From Atriophallophorus winterbourni (Eukaryota; Platyhelminthes; Trematoda; Plagiorchiida; Microphallidae), in the NCBI GenBank assembly GCA_013407085.1, contig JACCGJ010016349.1, positions 23,197 to 87,196 on the forward strand: DNA of 64,000 bases. Direction: 5' to 3'. Below the pieces are notes generated by a model that was not told where the DNA came from, searched no databases, and saw only the letters and a list, made by a program, of their open reading frames with translations. Both the position numbers and the translations under genes were made by a program. Below, piece after piece: positions 54,990 through 64,000 of the stretch; the stretch's first letter is position 1; every line of letters begins with the position of its first letter.

Positions 54990-57600
54990 TAAGACAAGTT
55001 GATCCTAGTTGATCTGTCCCAAGAGAACCAAATCGGTATTGGGTTGTCTTACGGGATGCGTGACAATCGAATATTTGATTCTGTACGTAAATTTTTGCAT
55101 CGCAATTGAATGTAATAGTCTTCTTCAATAACTCTTCATAAAATAGCGGTGAATTGCGTCTGTTATATTGTTTTATTTTCGCGATTTCATTATTTCGAAT
55201 CCTTGCACAAATAAACTGAACAATAGATGGATGCTCCATCGGAATATTTTTGAATGTTTGAAAGAAATATGACAGCAGTTATTACAATTATAGATATTTT
55301 ATAGGTTCCCGACAACATTTTATTCGAAACCAAGAAAAAAGGGCCATCTGCATAGTGAGTTATTATGAAAACATGTTCTCACAATTTGACCGAATAGGAT
55401 TTGCTTCGATTGTTCTTGTCAACCCTGGTTACCTTTGTCTAGGTATATTTAGAAAGAAACATGCATATAATACCCATTTTGATTGATGCATGTTAGTTGA
55501 TTGACCTGTTAAGTGACTTCCGTGAAAAATCGTTTAAACAGTGACTTTGAAATATACCCAGTTACTACGCTTGATATACTGAAACTAATTTTATACCTTC
55601 CATCTGATGAATGCCAATAAAACGTGCGTTTGAGTTTATGAACACTAGAAAACGGCTCTTCTCAATCTAATGAATCGGTTGTGTTATAGATATTGCATGG
55701 ATTGCTTATCCAATGCGTTGGCTTTCTCACTCATGTTTAATTCTAACTTCATATAAAAATGTTATAAGCTCAATCAAAATCCAAAATTTTCATAAAAAGC
55801 GGGAAGTTCTTAAAATATATGTTCATTAGGCATACGTCGCGGATGAAGTAAGAAATCTAAAGCATGTAATAGGTTACAATAATATGTTCAGGTCGTGTGA
55901 TGTACTTGCATCAAACTGTAAAATTGCAAAACATTTAATAGTCCATGAACACTTGATCATGCTCAGATTTACTGTGATGTAAAGGATTTTCGCTAGTTTA
56001 CGTTTACCAATTGTTAATGATCCATAAAGTTTATTGTTTATTCAATAACATGTAAAAGTGAAACATTTTAAGTTCAATACGTTCGATATTTATGCTTTAT
56101 TATTTTTCGCATTCCAGACACTAAATAGTCAAACGTAAATCTAATGTTGATCAATCAACAAATATTGAAGCCGATAAAATGATACCTATGCAACCTTGAT
56201 TGTATTAAAATAAGAAATTCTAACATAAGAATGACTCACAGAGAGTTGCTGCTACTCCAATAAACTATATGATCTTGGAACGCAGTCACCATGACAAATA
56301 TCGACAATAATTGTGCTACCAAATGCAACGGGAAGCCGAACCGCATCCAAACTAAACACTGATTACCTATCCAACATAACACGAGTTTTCAATTCTTCCA
56401 CGCGACAATTTACTGCGTTTTATAGGCCAACGGTTTCGCTTGGTTCACGTGAATTCAATGCACGAAGATTGATACGTTAGTAGAATGGGAAATTATTGCC
56501 CTGATTTGATTGGACGATTAAGCAGGTGTTTTCATCAGGTTGTATTAGCTCATTTGGGATTGGTGTCTTGTGCTTTGTTAGCTGCGTTTCCAGTTAAACT
56601 CAAACCCGAATTTCGCAATGGGTGGGTTTCAACCATTTTAATTGTTTAAACAATCGCTACATTGATTATTTCAAATCATAGAATCAAGTTTTACAGAACA
56701 GACATTAAATTTTATTGTTTAACTGACAGTGTTCATGGCTTTGAGGCTAATGAAAAACGATTGAATTTGAAACAGCCATTTACATTTTAGATTAGGATAG
56801 GTTAATGAGTTGGTTCTTCGGAGGATTCTCTTTCATTTTCAAAGGTTTAATTTTTCATTGAAAGCAGTCGCATTCATTCAAGAGCAATGAATTTCAAAAG
56901 TGTGAAAAATGATTTATGGTATGGCTACATTGCTTCACGTTTCAATATTCTCAGCTTACTCTGTAATCGCTTATTGATAGACTGAATTTAACTGATTACT
57001 GCAGTGTGTATTATCTATTTTTCTATTTCTATTATCTCTTTTAAAAAAAATTTCCAACAATACTGTTCTTACCGGAAATTTTGATAAAAATGATTGATAT
57101 CGAAATCTGGCTGCCGTCAGCTATTTTAGGGACACAAAATTTACTAAAAATTTCGTTGCATTTCAAAAATATATTCGAATCAGAAATACCAATATATTTA
57201 CCGATTATAAAATGGATACTTCACAAAAATGTTCTCCGCGTTTCATCTGTGATAACATCCAGTTTAAATTTATCTAATACAAACGACAAAGAAATGCTCC
57301 CGAATTTTTCCCGCAGAGGTCAGACAACATTCCGATCACTGCGTTGCATTTTAAGTTCCATCGACTTTTATTTCTAGAAACAAATGTCCTGAGAGGAGCG
57401 AATTAGGATTTATTTGATTATACGTCAAAACATTCACACTTACATCAATAGCTATTGTTTAATTTTGACAAACAAACACTACATCGGCTAGAGTGTTTCA
57501 AAGATTTTCGTTGCTTCGTTCATACTTTATAATTCCAGGTTTTAATACCATTAATCGAACGTCGAAAAGTTGAAACTTTGGAAGCGAACAATTTTACTAT
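54990..57600. other. Gene-poor AT-rich stretch
   Basis: A 98-codon ATG-initiated frame at 57081-57377 (plus) shows no recognisable domain. No repeats or RNA genes recognised. Confidence 0.35.
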
Positions 57601-57619
57601 TCATCTGGATGAAACGCAA

Positions 57620-58045
57620 CGTATGAACAATTGCCAGAACTACCATCATTTTGGGATAGAGAAAGATGTTGAGGTACTTTCTAAAGCTGGTCTAGAGAGC
57701 TTGTTTGCCCTACTACGACAGCGCCGCCTACGGTGGTATAATGTGTATATAATGCAAAATTGTTGTATTCCTAAAGATCTAATCTATGGTTAGTTGAAAT
57801 TAGGAAGTCGACCATTCGATAGACAGACCTTGCTGTGCAAAGTCGTTTGCCAAAGAGATATGAAAACTGTTGACACTGACTTTACGAGTTGGGAGGAATT
57901 TGCTCTTAAACGTTCACTTTGGAGGCACTGTGTACAGGACATGTCCAAGCTGGGAAAGCGCTGATACAGCTCCTGGCTAAAAGCATGAACTTATCATGAG
58001 CTTGTGATGTAGATCCATGGTCGATATACACCGAAGAATGAAAAA
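57620..58045 (+). pseudogene. RTE C-terminus and 3' end, plus copy
   Basis: DVEVLSKAGLESLFALLRQR, then RLRWYNVYIMQNCCIPKDLI, a stop after YG, LKLGSRPFDRQTLL, DMKTVDTDFTSWEEFALKRS, LWRHCVQDMSKLGKR; the 3' UTR ends with ATCCATGGTCGATATACACC. Same family as the 6.9-kb RTE, strongly 5'-truncated. Confidence 0.8.
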
Positions 58046-58049
58046 ATAG

Positions 58050-58690
58050 CATACATATTTTTAATCCATATTTAATCCATATTAAATATATACCCTAAAT
58101 TGTGTTGTTTGGATCCGCTGAAATTTCGGTAATGTGAAATATAAGGTGTAACAAGAATGGTAAACAATAATAGTTGTTCATCAATGATTAATTTAAACAT
58201 AAAATATAGCAATTACTATTTAAATGTGTATTAAATTAAAAAAACAGTACACTACACACGAATCAATTCCAGATTCATCTAGTGAAGATGTTTTGTTCTC
58301 CGAATCATCACTGAACTTTAAATCATTTAGCAGCATCATAATGCCAAACAATCACTTGATTCGTCAATTTAATTAATCTGCCTATCCGGAAACATGATTC
58401 TGACAGCAGAAAAGTTAGTTGAAATTATGATTAATGAGCTAGTTGTACGATTGAAAAAATCTGTTCAATCTTTCAAAATACAACAAATTACACAAAATTA
58501 AACTAGGCACATTATTTCAATTAATTATTATTATTTTTTAAAGTCCATCCACAGTTAAGTACATGTAAACGATTCTTCACTATGCTTCAGTTAAACTTTA
58601 ATGTTTAATTTCAAGATTCCATATTCCAGCTTTATGATGAAATAAATCAAATAGCTGTACAATACCATGAGATATATGTATAAAAGTTAA
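58050..58690. other. No recognised feature
   Basis: AT-rich. Confidence 0.3.
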
Positions 58691-58699
58691 AAAAATCGT

Positions 58700-59272
58700 T
58701 ACATTAATGTTTGCGCCCATTTACGTTAAGGGATGAGGAAAAGCAATTCTAATTGTGACATGGACGGGTGAAGTCTCGACCGAAAATTTATGATTGGGTA
58801 TAATTGTTTTCCAAGTATTCAACATAAAATATCGTTACGTTTACTTGAATAACATTTCGTTTGATGAGGAAACAATTTATGGCTGTAGACTGTTCACAAA
58901 AAGCATACACGGACTGCGCAAAAGTTGCGGCGACAGTTTAATCGGGGATGTGGGATTTGAACAGTCCGGTTTGGACTTCAGGTCGGGAGATTGGAACACA
59001 TTGTAAAATGGTGTCTGAGTGGGCAAGACCTCATATGGATTATTCGGTATGTCAGTATTAGGTCTGATCGGATGCTTCTGCGCTCGAGTGTGTACAGTCC
59101 AAATCTTGTCAATCGATGCTCAAATGGGTAGATTATGCAATCCATTAACCATTTTGGTTGCCTTGGTTGAAAAATCCTTTCGAGGAGCAAGATGTCTTTT
59201 CCCATCCATTGTGTTCAAGTTTGTACTGCATAGTCCAAAATTTTAGGTATGTAGATATTGAGTATATTTGAC
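58700..59272 (-). pseudogene. CR1-like LINE 3' part, left of the insertion
   Basis: Minus strand: YIPKILDYAVQT (59255-59215), WMGKDILLLERI, a degenerate RATKWLMDCI-type block, RLTRFGLYTLERRSIRSDLI and HPRLNCRRNFCAVRVCF near 58900. The domain matches that of the full-length CR1 at 31.0-31.3 kb. It is separated from its own RT by the 59273-59848 insertion. Confidence 0.75.
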
Positions 59273-59848
59273 TGCCGAAATACCGGCTGGCTTGCCGAAA
59301 TACCTCCACGTGGTGCCAGCTGGGTGGGCTCGGTTCTCCGAGCTCAGCGAAAGGTTCGGCGGTGGTGTCTGAGGGTGTGGTAGGTTTTCGCCTGGCAATC
59401 GTTCTCCCTATAAAAAGCCACAAAAATCCAATGATGACATCACGGCGGATGTGACTCGCCGCTCCAAAAGTCACTGCCCCTTGTCCTATCCAAGGACATT
59501 GTATGGTGCACAGGCAAAAACTGAAGTCACCAACCTATCAACGGGGTTATCGGGATCCGAACTGGAAATTCCCAGAAAAAGGGCGTATGAACCGCTTCGT
59601 CGGTCACCGGCCACCGATAGGTGCGAACCTCTCTCGCTCCACTGCCTTGTGGCTAAAGGCTCGGGGTGGGACCCCCTAAACGAAATCTCCCCTACTTCGG
59701 TGTAGGCAACCAGGTAGTATCATGCCTACGTTCAACGATGACGATGATGACAACGCTTTGTACCCCCCTTCTCGCTTTGTACATCTCATTGTTTATGTTG
59801 AACGGCACCATAACTGTATCAGATTGTGCAAATATAATAATATTAATA
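59273..59848 (+). mobile_element. 576-bp SINE-like insertion in the CR1, 9-bp target-site duplication
   Basis: ATATTTGAC occurs exactly at both edges (59264-59272, 59849-59857), and the CR1 reading resumes across it. The insert is markedly GC-richer than its surroundings for its first 480 bp. It begins TGCCGAAATACCGGCTGGCT, with GCCGAAATACC repeated after 22 bp, and ends in an AATAATATTAATA-type tail, so orientation is plus. An 84-codon frame (59451-59705) has no recognised domain. Unrelated in sequence, as far as I can see, to the SINE-like insert at 8.9 kb. Confidence 0.75.
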
Positions 59849-61575
59849 ATATTTGACAATGAGTGCGGTGGGAAACGTCCTAATATTCTTTTGAGTAAGC
59901 CGAGTACGTTGCATTCAAGCTTGGAGAAGGCCTCACATTGCAGACTGTTTTTCAGGTTTCCGCAAACCCAAATACGGAGATCTTTCTGTGATATACTGCA
60001 CTCACGCGTGCGACTGCCAAGTTTTTATGAGAAAGAGAAGTGTTCCCCAAATTGCAACATTTGGCACTTGCGCAATTTGAAGGGCATCATATTTTCAATT
60101 TACCGCTGGTGTAGCTTATTTAATTCTGCTTGAAAAACTAAGCAATCCTCAACAGAATTGAACTTTTTCCAAATTTTTACACCGTCCTCAAAAAGAACAA
60201 GTTTACATAGCACCAGTTTCGATAGATCGTTTATAAATATTAAGATCAGTATTGGACCGATTACTGAACATTTTCGTGGCTTCATTAGAACCGGAAATTT
60301 TGCCATCTATTCTGACTTTCGCTTTGCATCCGGGCAGGTAACTTGCGAAGCAGTGACGCCAACATCCTGCAGCTTATTAAGTAGTAAGGAGTGATAAACT
60401 CAATCGAATGCATTAGATATATCTAAGTAATAGGCATGTACTGAATTCCCTTCGTCTAGTGCTAGCGTTCAGTCTTTTAAAGTCGTGAGCAAGTTAGACA
60501 AGCATGAACGTGTTTTTTCTAAATCCATGTTGTGTCCGAGAAAGAATTTCTTGGCTCTGGAGGTTTCTGATAAGACTTTCACAAACTAAGTATTCCAATG
60601 CTTTAGAAACCATTGAAAGCAGCGTCACGGGGTGGTAATTGACCGGATCGGAACGACTTTCACTTCTGTATATTAATGGAATAACTCCGGTTTTCCAGTC
60701 AACTGGCACGAGTCCCGTATTTAGCGTGTGTTTAAATGATTAACATAGTAGACCGCAGAGCTCAAGCTCACATGACTTTAGAACAGCAGCGTTATTCCGT
60801 CTTCTCCGGGGATTTTTTAACGTTTACCTCGCGTTAATGCATTCAAACAACCTTAATATTCACATCGACATCACTTAATATTTCCACCTCTATTGAACAT
60901 TGAAAAGGGGTTGGCTGGTGCACATCTTTTTGAAAAAAGACTTGCGCATAAAATATTGCTAGGGCATCAGCTGTATCGCTGACATTATCTGCCAATCCAT
61001 CCACTGTCTGAACTGGAAAAACTCCTGGTTTAGCCCTAATCGTGTTGTTTACAATCGTGTAGAGTGTCTTAGGATGTCGTTCTATTCCCTCTATTAGCAC
61101 CCAATGGTGATATTGCTAGTCTTTGCGAATTAAGGACGTCACCTTGTTTCGGACATTTCGAAAATGTTCCCAGGATAAGTCTGTTCGAGTGATCCTGTCT
61201 GTAGCCCATGCCGAATATCGAATGGCTATCCACTTTCGCGTGCGCCGCGGAGTTTGGAGTATAGGCTGAGTTTTCGTCTATTTTCTTACCGATGAATCTC
61301 AAAATGCTGAAACAGTGAGTTTCTGCATTTGTAAGATCAAAATACCTTTTTTCTAGCATCTTTAGTGATTCGCGAAGACCAAAGTAATCGACCCTTTTGA
61401 TGAGCTTGACTTTATTAAATGTCCTCCTGGATCTGCACACGAACTCGATTAACAACACGAGGTGGTCACTTAACCCCAGAGGATTATGATACTGCACTGA
61501 TTCAACTGCTGCTGCTTCGGATGTGAGAAACAAATCAAAATAAGTTGTTAAGCACGCGTTGGTCATCATTAATTT
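59849..61575 (-). pseudogene. CR1-like LINE, endonuclease end, linker and RT
   Basis: Minus strand from high to low: FDLFLTSEAAAVESVQYHNP, LGLSDHLVLLIEF (end of endonuclease, 61530-61430), linker with ERHPKTLYTIVNNTIRAKPG (61090-61030), VDWKTGVIPLIYRS, NYHPVTLLSMVSKALEYLV, TQHGFRKN (60710-60500), IGPILILIFINDLSKLVL and LFEDGVKIW near 60180 (motif C, damaged from F-A-D-D), then WVCGNLKNSLQCEAFSKLEC (59970-59910). Truncated at 61575 inside the endonuclease. Confidence 0.8.
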
Positions 61576-61629
61576 TATTCCGCTCTAATTTTCAAGAAAT
61601 ACTCAAAAATAATTAAACCCATAAAAGGC

Positions 61630-61690
61630 AAACAAATTTTGGTCGTGTGGTGTCTGTGATGGAAATGCATGCAAATGAGAATCATTCTCC
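61630..61690 (+). repeat. Hammerhead family B fragment, plus
   Basis: GGTCGTGTGGTGTCTGTGAT then GGAAATGCATGCAAATGAG: the part of family B downstream of the ribozyme. The copy begins almost exactly at the expected cleavage site (GGUC then GUGUGG). Confidence 0.6.
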
Positions 61691-61739
61691 ATAAAAACTA
61701 ACTTTGAAGTAACATAATATTTGTATTTGCAACCTTATT

Positions 61740-61870
61740 CATAATAAGCACACGACTGACTTCGTGTGGCTTACGCACCTCATTGTGGCTTAACGATGAT
61801 GAACCGTGCGCTATGGAAGCAAGGAAAACTTGTATAGTGCACTTGATCTTCAAAACAACATTTGAATGCA
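61740..61870 (-). repeat. Hammerhead family B copy, degenerate
   Basis: ACACGACTGACTTCGTGTGG then CTTACGCACCTCATTGTGG is a decayed, minus-oriented B ribozyme; the following text resembles the B flank only weakly. Confidence 0.5.
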
Positions 61871-62214
61871 ATTAGCGCAACCGAACGCGAATGCCTCTTG
61901 ACAAAAATAATGGAATTAATAATCTATATTTGCTCACCGCCATCACAAAAATCCCCAAAATCGATTCTGATCAGGTTTGGTCAAGATCCACATGGCTCGA
62001 AACTGATGAGAAATGCTGAACAAAGGAAAAAAAACGGAGGACTATATGAGAGCTAACCCTGATTTGAACCCCAATTACTAAGAAACTATTGAATCATTTT
62101 ATTTATACATACATAGTTCGATTCTGTGGTTATTGTAATGTTACCTGCGTTTTCAGACATCAATCTCGATTCTTGAAAAGCAGGAATTTCGAAGTCACTG
62201 TAGGATATGACACG

Positions 62215-62262
62215 AATGATCAAGGCTCACGGAACCTAATCTTATTGTCTCCACCTGATGAC
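62215..62262 (+). repeat. Hammerhead family A fragment cut after CTGATGA
   Basis: AAGGCTCACGGAACCTAATC, TTATTGTCTCCAC, CTGATGA, then the microsatellite tail of the minus-strand LINE begins. The ribozyme is broken by that insertion. Confidence 0.65.
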
Positions 62263-62519
62263 ATCATCATCATTATCATGAAGCACAAGTCTGGAGCCAG
62301 ACAAAGTGCCAAGCAATATGAAGCAGGAAAAGCAGATAAGCAAGCGCGTGGAAAAGGGAAAGCAGGCAAGCGGAATACGCAAAAGCAAATGCACAAAAAA
62401 GCAGCTTGTTTTTGTAGTTTCACTGCATGTGATTTTTTGTTTTTTTGGTTTTTTTTATGTAAAATAATACCGAATAAAAAAATTATGACACACATAATAA
62501 AATACACTGGCGCCACTGA

Positions 62520-63230
62520 CTTCGGTTTGTAGCCATATCGCGTAAGGTTTCCAGCCAACTATTAGGTGGAGCTTTTGGACCCCACCCAGGCAAACGAATA
62601 CGCCCAACTGAGCCTAGCGCTACGGTGAGTTTCTTCATCCCAACGCGCCACGTCATGGACTGGCCACCCGATCTTTTCTCCCAGCTTCTGTCAGGCTCTG
62701 CGAATAAGGCGCGGTACGGTAAACGGTGATTAGGCATTCTTAATACATGTCCCAACCATCGCAAGCGAGCAAGCATCAGCATTTCTCTCAGTCCGTGGCC
62801 ACCTGGTCCTAACACCCGCTTGCAGACATCTATATTTGTAACACGATGCTGCCACCGAATGCGAGCAATTCTACGCAGGCAACGGGTATCAAAAACAGAA
62901 AGCCGACGGACATCTTCCGCTCGGATAGACCAGGTTTCGCAGCCATAAAGTAGTGTAGCACGCACCACTGCGTTGTACACTCGGCCTTTAGTATGGAGTG
63001 AAACATCGCGTCGACGCCACAAGTGGCGAAGGTTAGCAACCGCTGCACCCGCTTTGCGAACACGATGTGAGATCTCTGTACCTCGACACCCTCCAGCGAG
63101 ATACAACTGCCAGGAACAAGCTGGTCGAACCATTCAAGATTGACATCGCACACAGTTAGGTTGGAAGAGATCCGCCCCAATCCTGGTAATGTTTTTACAC
63201 TGTTAGGCGCAAAGCACATGCCATACCTTG
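62520..63230 (-). pseudogene. Second RTE-like LINE, C-terminal domain
   Basis: TVCDVNLEWFDQLVPGSCIS (frame 1), then after a frameshift GTEISHRVRKAGAAVANLRH, LWRRRDVSLHTKGRVYNAVV, LLYGCETWSIRAEDVRRLSV, FDTRCLRRIARIRWQHRV, ARLRWLGHVLRM and GWGPKAPPNSWLETLRDMAT, with the stop near 62483. The LLYGCETW and RLRWLGHVLRM blocks define the RTE-type C-terminus. The 216-codon uninterrupted frame 63133-62483 suggests that this copy is fairly young. Confidence 0.85.
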
Positions 63231-63233
63231 AAG

Positions 63234-63592
63234 CTTTTTTTTTTCCTCAAGTGCCAGCGGTTCCAGGTATGGTATGGTATGGAAGCACAATCCTGATCCA
63301 GGCAAAGTGCCGCATAGTCAGAGACCACACGTGGGCTAATATACTGTCAGGTTGCCCAGGCCTAGACAGATATGAGGGGGGGGAAGAAATGGTAGTGAGA
63401 CTCCAGCGTGTTTCAGCATGCAGCTCACTACCGTTGGCCGATCAATTTAGCACGATGTTAGCCGCACAGCACATAAATGCTGCACGATTTCACATCCTTG
63501 CGGTCCAGGGCTTGTTGCATTATATGAGGGTCTCTCCCAAAAGTTGTCGATGTCCGACATCGCAATACCTAGATCGGTCGCTCGCAGCTCGC
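63234..63592 (-). mobile_element. SINE-like repeat, copy 2, inside the LINE
   Basis: Shares 63283-63460 with 1430-1612. Left edge has a T11 run (63236-63246) and GGTATGGTATGGTATGG, which on the minus strand would be an ATACC-repeat tail. It separates the RT (above 63593) from the C-terminus (below 63230) of the host LINE. The right edge is uncertain to about 40 bp, and no clear target duplication was found. Confidence 0.55.
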
Positions 63593-64000
63593 TCACACCT
63601 GCAGAAGTTTCAACACCTGTGCCCACCGATAACCAACTAAAGCTTTTCTCAGGACATCGTCGATCGCGAAGTTAAAAAGGAACGGCGAGATAGGGCAGCC
63701 CTGCCGCACCCCGTTGGAGATATTGAACGAGGACGACAATTGCCCTACGCTCGAACACTGACCGAAGTTTGGCAATATAATGCTTTCAATATCCAAACAT
63801 ACTTCTCGGGCACTCCATGTCTCGGCAAACAGTTCCAAAGACTGTCACGATCGATTGAATCGAATGCCGCTTGGATGTCAAGGAATACCACGATAATTGG
63901 TCTACGAAAAGCGTGGCGTTGCTCCAGTAACTGACGGTGTGAAAATTTGATCTATGCACCCTCGGCCGGCACGGAACCCAGTTTGCTCCTCACGGATTTG
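63593..64000 (-). pseudogene. Second RTE-like LINE, RT domain, partial at window edge
   Basis: Motif A (VVFLDIQAAFDSIDRDSLW, about 63890-63835) and motif B (SNGVRQGCPISPFLFNFAID) lie in different frames; YGQLSSSFNISN precedes motif B. Motif C is missing, the SINE-like insertion having removed or displaced it. The element continues past 64000. Confidence 0.8.

Larger units (their letters stand above)
62263..64000 (-). mobile_element. Second RTE-like LINE family, 3' portion
   Basis: Minus strand: RT (64000-63593) with EEQTGFRAGRGCIDQIF, VVFLDIQAAFDSIDRDSLW (motif A) and ISNGVRQGCPISPFLFNFAI (motif B), a SINE-like insertion, then the C-terminus and a 3' UTR ending in a (GAT)n tail at 62263-62285. 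It differs from the 7-10 kb RTE (motif B RQGCPISPFLF against KQGCVLAPMLF). It extends beyond the window. Confidence 0.8.

Noticed and set aside
59300..59365. tRNA-like A and B boxes in the 576-bp insertion
   Set aside because: Only loose matches; no reliable B box, so a tRNA origin is not claimed.
59451..59705. GC-rich open frame
   Set aside because: Lies inside the 576-bp insertion; base composition explains the lack of stops and no domain is visible.
63140..63640. 166-codon plus-strand frame
   Set aside because: It crosses the LINE, a T11 run and a SINE-like insertion, so it cannot be a conserved gene.

Overview
The window is AT-rich, repeat-saturated eukaryotic DNA. The best fit is a digenean trematode (flatworm), species unresolved. 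The reasons are the mix of transposon families: CR1/Jockey-like and RTE-like LINEs, a Ty3/gypsy remnant, a GIY-YIG Penelope-like element, and many short repeats carrying hammerhead ribozymes (HHRs), as the Sm-alpha repeats of schistosomes do. The one likely host gene also has a very short (48-nt) intron. No bacterial, plasmid or phage features are present, and almost every long reading frame belongs to a mobile element.

Layout: 0.2-1.4 kb CR1 reverse transcriptase (RT) relic; 1.4-3.1 kb SINE-like and tandem repeats; 3.1-3.9 kb two CR1 3' ends; 4.8-6.2 kb Ty3/gypsy RT and protease relic; 6.9-10.4 kb near-complete RTE (minus strand) with a 319-bp SINE-like insertion; 11.6-13.9 kb Penelope-like element (PLE, minus) with an intact-looking hammerhead; 16.4-18.7 kb two tail-to-tail CR1 copies; 18.7-25.3 kb gene-poor AT-rich DNA with hammerhead-repeat relics; 25.5-31.7 kb an RTE copy split by a full-length CR1 (26.42-31.53 kb, plus); 33.1-40.5 kb exons of a probable ephrin gene (minus); 37.9-38.5 kb two palindromes; 42.7-45.3 kb a PLE hammerhead, a tandem hammerhead array and an approximately 1.25-kb long inverted repeat; 46.8-47.6 kb RTE 3' end; 51.0-51.3 kb an inverted repeat with two opposed hammerheads; 52.4-53.5 kb another LINE 3' part; 54.2-55.0 kb hammerhead family B, including an intact core; 57.6-58.0 kb RTE 3' end; 58.7-61.6 kb CR1 (minus) split by a 576-bp insertion with target-site duplication; 62.3-64.0 kb a second RTE-like family (minus) split by a SINE-like insertion.

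The most notable signal is the density and diversity of type I hammerhead ribozymes. Family A has core CTGATGA, stem II GGC/GCC, stem III ACC/GGU and cleavage triplet GUA. Family B has stem II GUGC/GCAC and triplet GUC. Family C has stem II GCUC/GAGC and occurs as an inverted twin. The PLE type has stem I UUGGU/ACCAA. Families A and B keep the core while the stems change in a compensating way. One locus is a tandem array with 240 bp between successive predicted cleavage sites, the arrangement expected for monomeric, possibly circular, RNA. The host gene appears to be a transmembrane ephrin-B-like ligand: three Cys-bearing pieces of an ephrin core in two exons, and about 6.4 kb downstream a terminal exon with a transmembrane helix and a C-terminal class II PDZ-ligand-like end.
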